39,567 nt of DNA from Tychonema sp. LEGE 07203 (GTDB lineage Bacteria > Cyanobacteriota > Cyanobacteriia > Cyanobacteriales > Microcoleaceae), in the NCBI RefSeq assembly GCF_015207285.1, contig NZ_JADEXD010000048.1, positions 1 through 39,567 of the forward strand, written 5' to 3'. Below, in pieces: positions 33,485-39,567 of the stretch. The notes beneath the pieces were generated by a model. The model worked only from the letters and a program-made list of their open reading frames with translations, did not search any database and was not told where the DNA came from. Every line of letters begins with the position of its first letter. The stretch's first letter is position 1. Made by a program: the position numbers and the translations under genes.

Positions 33485-34402
33485 TTAAACCGCCAGTTTT
33501 TTTAGTTGATTGCTAACACTATTTGCAGTCAATTCATCCGCGTAAGGTGACTGATGCAAATAAGCTTTACCCGCAGAACCAAAAAGTTGCAGTTTACCAG
33601 AAATCACCGATCGCATAGCATCGATCGCCTTTTGCATAACTTCCAACAAATCAGGATCGGACAAAGAGTTGCTAGTTTTCAACACCTTCATATAAGCATC
33701 GCGAACTTCCGTATTCACATTAAACTTAGATACGCCTAATTTAATAGATTGATCGATCATCGATTCCGGCAAACCGCTAGCGCCGTGCAACACTAACGGC
33801 ACCGAAACAGAAGCCCGGATTTTTGCCAAGCGCGGAAAATCTAGTTTCGGTTCGCTGAAATATTTGCCGTGAACGTTGCCAATAGTTACCGCCAGAAAAT
33901 CCACCTTAGTTGCTTGAATAAACTCGACAGCTTCCACTGGATCGGTCATTTTAGCCGCTTTTTCTTCGATTGTCAAACCATCTTCTGTGCCGCTAATTCT
34001 GCCGATTTCTGCTTCAACCACCGCACCGTTAGCGTGGGATAATTCAGTCATTTTCCGAGTAAATATTAAGTTTTGTTCGTAGGACAAAGGAGAACCGTCA
34101 GCCATAATTGACTTGATGCCGGCGGCTAGGGCGAGGTGAATATCTTTTTCTGAGGTACTGTGATCTAAGTGTACTGCGATCGGCACTACAGAATTCCGCG
34201 CGGCTTCCATGCAAAGCGCGACTAAAGGCGATTTTCCGTATTTGAGGGCGCTGGGGTGAAGTTGCAGCATCGCAGGACTTTGCAGTGCTTCGGCGGCATC
34301 GATGACGGCTTTTACTCCTTCGAGATTGTACACATTAAAAGCGCCGATCGCATAAGCGTTTCTCCGGGCCGTGTTCAGCAATTCGCTAGTTGAGGCGAGC
34401 AT
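33485..34402 (-). CDS. Class II ketose-bisphosphate aldolase (fructose/tagatose type)
   Basis: The 305-aa zinc aldolase is closer to the GatY/KbaY/FbaA-short type than to the usual long Calvin-cycle class II enzyme. The zinc ligand motif HLDH is at 78-81, with the further acidic region EAEIG (131-135), TIGNVHGKY (zinc His) and LVLHGASGLP (second zinc His and phosphate loop). Substrate (fructose- or tagatose-1,6-bisphosphate) cannot be settled from sequence alone. The start is the ATG at 34402 (MLASTSELLNTARRN) with AAGG upstream; the in-frame extension to 34435 is repeat-derived. Confidence 0.85.
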   Translation of the reverse strand: MLASTSELLNTARRNAYAIGAFNVYNLEGVKAVIDAAEALQSPAMLQLHPSALKYGKSPLVALCMEAARNSVVPIAVHLDHSTSEKDIHLALAAGIKSIMADGSPLSYEQNLIFTRKMTELSHANGAVVEAEIGRISGTEDGLTIEEKAAKMTDPVEAVEFIQATKVDFLAVTIGNVHGKYFSEPKLDFPRLAKIRASVSVPLVLHGASGLPESMIDQSIKLGVSKFNVNTEVRDAYMKVLKTSNSLSDPDLLEVMQKAIDAMRSVISGKLQLFGSAGKAYLHQSPYADELTANSVSNQLKKLAV

Positions 34403-34431
34403 AAATACCTTACTTAAAAACTTTTTAGAAG

Positions 34432-34575
34432 TCATTAGTCATTAGTCATTAGTCAGTAGGGGCGGTGCCCCCGTGCCCGCCCTCCTGCGGTCATTAGTCA
34501 TTAGTCATTAGTCCAACGTCATGTTTTGCTGTCTCCTCCGAGCTTTCCGTACAACGTCATCAGGAAGAAGGAAGC
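34432..34575. repeat. Heptamer array with GGGGCGGTGCC hairpin cassette
   Basis: GTCATTA heptamers on both sides of a GTAGGGGCGGTGCCCC...GCCCGCCCTC cassette (about 34456-34490), then the recurring CGAGCTTTCCGTACAACGTC block. No gene. Confidence 0.8.
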
Positions 34576-34629
34576 CGTAGGGTGCGGATACATCGACAAT
34601 CCCCAAACAAACATCGACAATTTCACAGC

Positions 34630-34718
34630 GACGCACCTTATACAATAGTTATTGTATGGTGCGTCAGGGCTGAATCTTTTGACAAAAAACTAATAATTTT
34701 CTATCTGACGCACCATAC
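34630..34718. repeat. Three alternating GGTGCGTCA inverted repeats downstream of cysH
   Basis: GACGCACC (about 34630-34637) faces GTATGGTGCGTCAG (34654-34667), which faces CTGACGCACCATAC (34705-34718). The middle copy can pair with either neighbour, so two alternative hairpins exist just beyond the cysH stop. Confidence 0.7.
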
Positions 34719-34729
34719 AACTTTATGCA

Positions 34730-35464
34730 CTATTTTTGTGCGTTACCAGCGTGCAAACCGCACTCTTTTAGTGTAGCTTCTTCCCACCACCAACGACCTT
34801 CGCGTTCGTGTTGGTTGGGCAATACCGGTCTCGTACAAGGTTCGCAACCAATGCTGACAAAACCGCGTTCGTGCAACTTGTTGTAAGGCACATCCAAAGC
34901 GCGAATATAATCCCAAACTTCTGCCGAAGACCAGTTTGCTAAGGGATTGAATTTAATTAATTCATGGTCTGGAGTTGAGAATGCACTGTCCACTTCAATA
35001 ACCGGAATATGGTTGCGGGTACTGGGACTTTGGTCTTTGCGCTGGCCGGTAATCCAAGCATCGAGAGTATTTAATTTGCGGCGCAACGGCTTAACTTTTC
35101 GCACGCCGCAGCATTCTTTGTGACCGTCTTGATAAAAACTAAACAATCCCTTTTCATCTACTAGGGCTTGTACTTCTGCTGCATCGGGAAACATTACTTC
35201 TAATTTAATGCCGTAATGTTCTCTGACTTTCTCCAAAAACTGATAGGTTTCTGAGTGCAACCGTCCCGTGTCTAAAGTGAAAACGCGGAAGTTTTTGGTA
35301 ATTTTTGAGGCTATATCAATCAGAACTACATCTTCAGCACCGCTGAAAGAAATTGAGATATTATCAAAATTTTCTAGGGCAAATTTGATAATTTCTCGCG
35401 GTGTTTTTTGACTGTATTCTGATTCTAGGGCGGCAATGTTGAGATTTCTCTGGATGGCAACCAT
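34730..35464 (-). CDS. cysH: Assimilatory APS/PAPS reductase
   Basis: The 244-aa sulfonucleotide reductase produces sulfite from APS or PAPS in sulfate assimilation. It has the [14 protein letters not shown] nucleotide loop, [10 protein letters not shown], and [12 protein letters not shown] (C118, C119) with GCEPCTRP (C207, C210). Those four cysteines are the signature of the 4Fe-4S type, which usually prefers APS. The catalytic ECGLH motif is C235 near the C-terminus. The ATG is at 35464 and the length is normal. A field of GGTGCGTCA repeats follows the stop. Confidence 0.93.
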   Translation of the reverse strand: MVAIQRNLNIAALESEYSQKTPREIIKFALENFDNISISFSGAEDVVLIDIASKITKNFRVFTLDTGRLHSETYQFLEKVREHYGIKLEVMFPDAAEVQALVDEKGLFSFYQDGHKECCGVRKVKPLRRKLNTLDAWITGQRKDQSPSTRNHIPVIEVDSAFSTPDHELIKFNPLANWSSAEVWDYIRALDVPYNKLHERGFVSIGCEPCTRPVLPNQHEREGRWWWEEATLKECGLHAGNAQK

Positions 35465-35566
35465 ATTTTCGGGTTTTCAGTGTTCTTTTCCTCTAGCCCC
35501 TGATTATAGCCCAATAGCGTTCAGTCAAGGCCAAAACTCAACAAATCTATGTAGGTTGGGTTGAAC

Positions 35567-35687
35567 TGATAGAAGAGCACCTGTGGCAAAAACCGGGTTT
35601 CTGACCGCAAAAACTGCATCACAACCTATATCTCTCGTTCAGAAACCCGGTTTTTAAGAGCTTGTTGAGAATGGTGCTCTTCTGTCA
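35567..35687. mobile_element. 121-bp MITE-like element with an 8-bp target duplication
   Basis: Terminal inverted repeats TGATAGAAGAGCACC (35567-35581) and GGTGCTCTTCTGTCA (35673-35687), one mismatch. A nested AAAAACCGGGTTTCT/AGAAACCCGGTTTTT pair lies inside. The direct 8-bp repeat GGTTGAAC flanks both ends (35559-35566 and 35688-35695). The element interrupts a GTAGGTTGGGTTGAAC...GTCAACC repeat common in this genome. It has no coding capacity. The remainder of the 35465-35890 gap is GTAGGTTGGG-type repeats. Confidence 0.8.
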
Positions 35688-35890
35688 GGTTGAACGAAGT
35701 CAACCCTCCGCTTCACTCCGCCCAACAAAGCTCGGAAACGCAGGGTTCGTGCCAGGGCCCAACCTACAATCTCGATTGTAGCCCAATAGGCTTGGGTCAA
35801 GGAAAATTGTAGCGAAAATGTTGGGCGAGAGTTAAACGGAGGGTTCGTTGCACGGGCCCAACCTACGCACTACTTTGCGTAAATTTTACG

Positions 35891-37339
35891 TTACAAACTT
35901 TGCATTTCCTTCTGCCACTTTTTTAACAAAATGTCTCGCTCTTTTTGTTCTTGAGGTTCCGGCATTCTCAAGCCATTTGTAGGATCGTATTTGCCGTAAT
36001 ACTGCGACATTCCCTGAAAAGATTTAGTTCCATCGTTGGGCAGAATCTTTTTCTGTTTCAGCCATTTTTCACAGGAACTCTGCCACATAAAAACGCGATC
36101 GTGCACTTCGCCACCTAATTTTCTGAGGCGCTTAATTGAAAGTTCTTTTTTGACAAACAACAGCCGATCGCTCTCTTTGCTGCGCCCAATTAACCGAAGT
36201 TCCGCCCCGGTGCCCCGGAAAAACTCGATCGCACAATACTCCTCCAATTCAAAAATGCAGACTTCAGTTGCAGGAGCGCCATCCTCCGGTAAGATATCCA
36301 CATCAAACTGCAACTGGTAGCCGATCGCGCTCGCAGACGACTGCGGCAAAAGCAACCGCACCCGCTTCAGGCGATCGCTATAATTTGCCCAAAAATCCCG
36401 GCGCTCCTCCAACTGCTTAATTTCCGCATCAGACAGCCGCAGCATCCGCGCCACCAAATCAATTGTTTTCTGGAAATAACTGTAATTTAGTGCGCCAATC
36501 CATCGAATCAGCGACTCTCGCGCGGGAGCCGAAACTAACTGCAATTTGGGATAATATTCATCTCGCACCCACTCAACCAATTTCGGCCTTTGATTTTTGA
36601 GAATATCGCTCGAAATTTTCACTAACAACTCTTCAACTGCTGCAAGTTGCGGCGCTGGTGGCATTTCCTTCAAGCAGCGCAGCAGCCATTCTACGCCCGA
36701 CAAATCGGAAACCTGATTTTTAGCAAAAATTCCCGCAAGATGTACTCGAGCGCGATCGGCTGCGGGGATTGTGGCGGGTAACTGAGCTTTTGCTAACAGT
36801 TCGGTTGGGGTTTTTAGATATTGCCAACAGAGCTTTGCTAGCTCGTAATCAGAGTTATCGCGAGTCAGGATTTTAATAATTTGTACTGGTAAAGCATCGA
36901 TACCCGCCGCCGTGCTGGCAAATTCGGCAAAGCACTCTACCAAAGAGCGATCGAGCACCGGAACATTACTGGAAACAGGATTTTCTAACTGCTGGCTGTG
37001 GTGCAGAGCCAATCGCCACAGCAACTGCTGTTTCAGGCGGACATTGTTTTGAGCTACCAGCCAAATAGCTTGGGATATTTCTGGGGCGCGATCGGGGTTT
37101 TTGATATCCCATTCAGCTTTTGCCCGGAGACAATAAGTCCATTCCAGAGGAGTAATGCTGTCAGCTCGATCGTTCTGAATATCTGCTATAATTTCTGCTA
37201 TTCCCCGCCGCGATATCCCTTTTTGTTCGGGAACATTTGGCTTGTTTTTGTGAACAAAATTTCCCGCAGCCGTGATTTTTTCTGGCAACCGATGGCTGGG
37301 GTGTGGCGGCAGTTGAATTTCGCGAAAATAAACGCTCAT
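35891..37339 (-). CDS. Unrecognised 482-aa protein, possibly EH_Signature-like
   Basis: No confident family. The N-terminus (MSVYFREIQLPPHPSHRLPE) is polar. Residues about 60-330 are helical, with repeats of hydrophobic and Leu/Ala-rich helices. A C-terminal block includes ERRDFWANYSDRLKRVRLLL, then EYCAIEFFRGTGAELRLIG and EVHDRVFMWQSSCEKWLKQ. The FW..Y pattern and the late conserved-looking E and H faintly recall the EH_Signature domain of ZorC from Zorya defence, but no ZorA/ZorB/ZorD or helicase partner is nearby. Treat that as a guess. No signal peptide or membrane helix. It stands alone between cysH and a gene-free 826-bp region. Confidence 0.65.
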   Translation of the reverse strand: MSVYFREIQLPPHPSHRLPEKITAAGNFVHKNKPNVPEQKGISRRGIAEIIADIQNDRADSITPLEWTYCLRAKAEWDIKNPDRAPEISQAIWLVAQNNVRLKQQLLWRLALHHSQQLENPVSSNVPVLDRSLVECFAEFASTAAGIDALPVQIIKILTRDNSDYELAKLCWQYLKTPTELLAKAQLPATIPAADRARVHLAGIFAKNQVSDLSGVEWLLRCLKEMPPAPQLAAVEELLVKISSDILKNQRPKLVEWVRDEYYPKLQLVSAPARESLIRWIGALNYSYFQKTIDLVARMLRLSDAEIKQLEERRDFWANYSDRLKRVRLLLPQSSASAIGYQLQFDVDILPEDGAPATEVCIFELEEYCAIEFFRGTGAELRLIGRSKESDRLLFVKKELSIKRLRKLGGEVHDRVFMWQSSCEKWLKQKKILPNDGTKSFQGMSQYYGKYDPTNGLRMPEPQEQKERDILLKKWQKEMQSL

Positions 37340-37478
37340 TTTAATAAAAATATCCTATTAAATTACTGAAGTAGTATTAAGCTTTTGCGGCATTTAAACC
37401 TTATATCACAAAACAATAAAATTCTTGTGGGGAGTAGGGGTTGGGCAGGAGAGCCCGCCCTGAATATGCACTTTAAAT

Positions 37479-37611
37479 GGGAGCATCTCATATTTGTAAA
37501 AACACTTCTTCTGGCTCCTTCCTTTTTCCTCTTTCCTCAAGCCGAACTGCCTCCTGCCCCCTGCCTCAAAACTCCAATTTTGGGCGGGGCTGCTTTCCTT
37601 GAGATGCTCCC
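37479..37611. mobile_element. 133-bp MITE-like element with an 8-bp target duplication
   Basis: Perfect 12-bp terminal inverted repeats GGGAGCATCTCA (37479-37490) and TGAGATGCTCCC (37600-37611), flanked by the 8-bp direct repeat CTTTAAAT (37471-37478 and 37612-37619). The interior is pyrimidine-rich. No coding capacity. Confidence 0.82.
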
Positions 37612-37619
37612 CTTTAAAT

Positions 37620-38165
37620 GCGCGACAGCTTATTTATTTTTTGACGCACCGAGCGAGTTTGTTTGACAAATTTTCCACGGAATTGGGCGATCGCTCAAAG
37701 TTGAAAAACTCGGTTTTTGCGATCGCCCGCGCCAGTTTGGTGATTGTAGTATTTTACACAATTTTCCAGATTAAGGGAAGATGGAACTGGGAAAAATCGG
37801 GAGCATCTCCGGCTTGGCAAAAATCTTTTTTTGTTGTGGTTGCAGTGCGATCGCACTACTATAAAAGCAAAACACAGAGGTACCCGAAAAATTGCTCGGT
37901 TGCCTAGGATTCTATCTTTCGGCCGAAGTCAATTAAGCTTGTTTGTGCGGTGCTAGCCTGTCTGCTCAAAAGCCAAGGAAAAAAGTGCGATCGCCCGAAA
38001 TAAAAATCTCTCTCTCAGGTAGCATAGACTAAATTTGTAAAGTGTTATTAAATTTAACTGTACGCGACAACAACTCACAAGTTAACAGAAGTTGCCAGCA
38101 CTACCTACCGCAACAAACCTCGTTCGCGTAGCAAATTTTACAATAGATAAATAAGAAGGTTTGTC
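37620..38165. other. Gene-free region upstream of a glycosyltransferase
   Basis: No convincing gene. Contains several HIP1-type GCGATCGC sites. AGAAGG lies ahead of the start codon of the downstream gene, serving as its ribosome-binding site. No transcription signal is clear. Confidence 0.4.
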
Positions 38166-39251
38166 ATGAGAATTGCCCAAATTGCCCCCCTAGCAGAGCG
38201 AGTTCCGCCCCCAGCTTACGGAGGAATTGAACTGGTAGTCAGCCTCTTGACCGAGGAATTAGTCAAAAGGGGACATGATGTCACCTTATTTGCTTCCGGC
38301 GATTCAATTACTTCTGCTACTTTAGAATCAGTTCACCCCAGAGCTTTGCGTCTAGATTCCACCGTTAAAGAATACGGAATTTATGATATGCTGCAACTGA
38401 GCAAAGTCTATGAAAAAGCCGGAGAATTTGACATCATTCACTCCCACGTAGGCTGCGCTGCCTTGTCTTACTCGCGCTTAGTAAAAACGCCCACAGTTCA
38501 CACCCTCCACGGCATTTTTACCCCCGACAACGAGAAGATGTTTAGCTACGCCCGCACTCAGCCTTATGTAAGTATTTCCAACTCTCAGCGGGAAGATAGA
38601 CTAAATCTTAACTACCTTGCCACAGTTTATAACGGCATCGATCCGGCAACCTACGAATTTCACGCGCAGCCGGACAATCCTGCTTATTTAGCTTTTCTCG
38701 GTCGAATTTCACCAGAAAAAGGGGCGCATTTAGCCATAGAAATTGCCAAAAAATCCGGCTGGCATTTAAAGATTGCGGGCAAAGTAGATGTTGTCGATCG
38801 CGAATATTTCGAGCAACAAGTTAAGCCGCACATTGACGGCAAACAAATAGAATATTTAGGCGAAGCCAACCACGCCCAAAAAAGTGTGCTGATGGGCGGT
38901 GCAGTCGCGACATTATTTCCGATTACTTGGCGCGAACCTTTCGGGTTAGTCATGATTGAGTCAATGGTGACGGGAACGCCCGTAATTGCTATGAAATTGG
39001 GTTCGACTCCCGAAGTAATTGTTCACGGAAAAACTGGTTTTCTGTGCGAAAGCGTGGCAGAATGTATCGCCGCCATCGAGCCGGCCCGGAAACTAGATCG
39101 CAGCGCTTGCCGCCAACAGGCGATCGATCGTTTCAGCGTTCAAACAATGGTTGACGGCTACGAAGCAGTTTACCGACAAATTTTAAAAGAGCGCTTTTCG
39201 CAAAACGGTTACGCGCATCATTTAACTGAATTAGAACTTCCCAGCAGATAG
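38166..39251 (+). CDS. GT4 glycosyltransferase (group 1 family)
   Basis: The 361-aa GT-B retaining glycosyltransferase has an N-terminal RIAQIAPLAERVPPPAYGGI loop, an IIHSHVG segment, the interdomain FLGRISPEKGAHLAIEIA, and the E-x7-E motif EPFGLVMIE followed by GTPVIAMKLGSTPEVI. A relationship to UDP-glucose-type GT4 enzymes of cyanobacteria is likely, but neither donor nor acceptor is known. The ATG at 38166 has AGAAGG about six bases upstream. It is monocistronic, followed by a terminator. It is not part of the hps group, being more than 20 kb away and of a different subtype. Confidence 0.88.
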   Translation: MRIAQIAPLAERVPPPAYGGIELVVSLLTEELVKRGHDVTLFASGDSITSATLESVHPRALRLDSTVKEYGIYDMLQLSKVYEKAGEFDIIHSHVGCAALSYSRLVKTPTVHTLHGIFTPDNEKMFSYARTQPYVSISNSQREDRLNLNYLATVYNGIDPATYEFHAQPDNPAYLAFLGRISPEKGAHLAIEIAKKSGWHLKIAGKVDVVDREYFEQQVKPHIDGKQIEYLGEANHAQKSVLMGGAVATLFPITWREPFGLVMIESMVTGTPVIAMKLGSTPEVIVHGKTGFLCESVAECIAAIEPARKLDRSACRQQAIDRFSVQTMVDGYEAVYRQILKERFSQNGYAHHLTELELPSR

Positions 39252-39317
39252 CTGCGCGAGGACAAATTAAACGCAAGGCTGGTTTAGTTATCGAAAAGTT
39301 ACTTACCACATTCAATC

Positions 39318-39349
39318 AACCGGGTTTTTTTATGGAAACACCCGGTTTT
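39318..39349 (+). terminator. Intrinsic terminator after the GT4 gene
   Basis: AACCGGGT (39318-39325) pairs with ACCCGGTT (39340-39347), with T-rich loop and tail. It is another member of the AAACCCGGTTT family serving as a terminator. The rest of 39252-39520 shows no gene. Confidence 0.7.
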
Positions 39350-39520
39350 AATCTGAGTTTAATTAATTGTCATTTTAGTTCTCGTAAAACAGGCTCGAAC
39401 TTTCACCAGAAGATTCTCAGCAGCAAGAGGAAGAAGGACACGGCATTGCCATGTTCCTAATGTATTTCAGAGGATTAGATAATATTACAAAAGGTTTTTT
39501 AATTAATTCTTTGGGACGGC

Positions 39521-39565
39521 CTCGCGTGCCCATCCCACGAAAAAAATGTGGGATGGGCACGCGAG
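39521..39565. repeat. 18-bp perfect hairpin at the window edge
   Basis: CTCGCGTGCCCATCCCAC (39521-39538) pairs perfectly with 39548-39565 around a 9-nt A-rich loop. It may be a terminator for a gene beyond the window or a dispersed inverted repeat. Confidence 0.6.
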
Positions 39566-39567
39566 CC

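Noticed and set aside
35891..37339. Complete Zorya defence system
   Set aside because: No MotA/MotB-like ZorA/ZorB, nuclease or helicase gene occurs in the neighbourhood, and the EH_Signature resemblance is weak.
37385..37907. Two plus-strand frames upstream of the last glycosyltransferase
   Set aside because: They run through a MITE and pyrimidine-rich filler with no family resemblance or start signals.

Overview
The window reads as chromosomal DNA of a filamentous, non-heterocystous cyanobacterium, probably Microcoleus/Oscillatoria-like (inference). The support is very frequent GCGATCGC (HIP1) octamers, cyanobacterium-restricted families (DUF4359, DUF1830, small Cys-rich proteins), three glycosyltransferases resembling hormogonium-polysaccharide HpsN/HpsO/HpsP, and an extreme load of short repeats: heptamer arrays, AAACCCGGTTT hairpins and MITE-like elements. 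No tRNA, rRNA or CRISPR array was seen.

Layout. 1-220 is a perfect 5 x 44 bp tandem array. 283-4834 holds an FAD-dependent dehydrogenase, acireductone dioxygenase (mtnD), an M48 metalloprotease and a DUF4359 protein. 5177-7904 is a tandem TerD duplication in which the second copy is fused to a membrane segment and TPRs. 8127-15088 is a polysaccharide glycosyltransferase group (HpsP-, HpsO- and HpsN-like, all minus strand). It is interrupted by a plus-strand RloA/RloB-type ATPase-TOPRIM defence pair bounded by exact 37-bp direct repeats of the hpsP start, and by a two-gene micro-operon of unknown function. 15579-17879 carries glmM and rsmD. 18850-22943 carries treZ and glgX (glycogen/trehalose metabolism). 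23018-25339 carries hisH, a C15 peptidase-like gene set between heptamer arrays, and a flavin reductase. 25539-26625 is a broken IS630-type element. 26824-30678 carries DUF1830, a small Cys protein, hemW, a PIN/TRAM membrane protein and a small zinc-ribbon-like protein. 30788-35464 carries tex, a class II ketose-bisphosphate aldolase and cysH. 35891-37339 is an unrecognised 482-aa protein, and 38166-39251 is another GT4 glycosyltransferase.

How it fits together. Most genes are ordinary housekeeping genes in short units. The distinctive biology is repeat-driven remodelling. Several genes (mtnD, the C15 peptidase-like gene, hpsP) end inside repeats, hpsP also carries an in-frame stem-loop repeat, tex has a decayed copy of its own 5' end upstream, and two MITE-like elements have clean 8-bp target duplications. 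The best candidates for an accessory system are the RloAB cassette inserted at hpsP, the adjacent 116-aa/59-aa gene pair, and the TerD/TerD-TPR pair.
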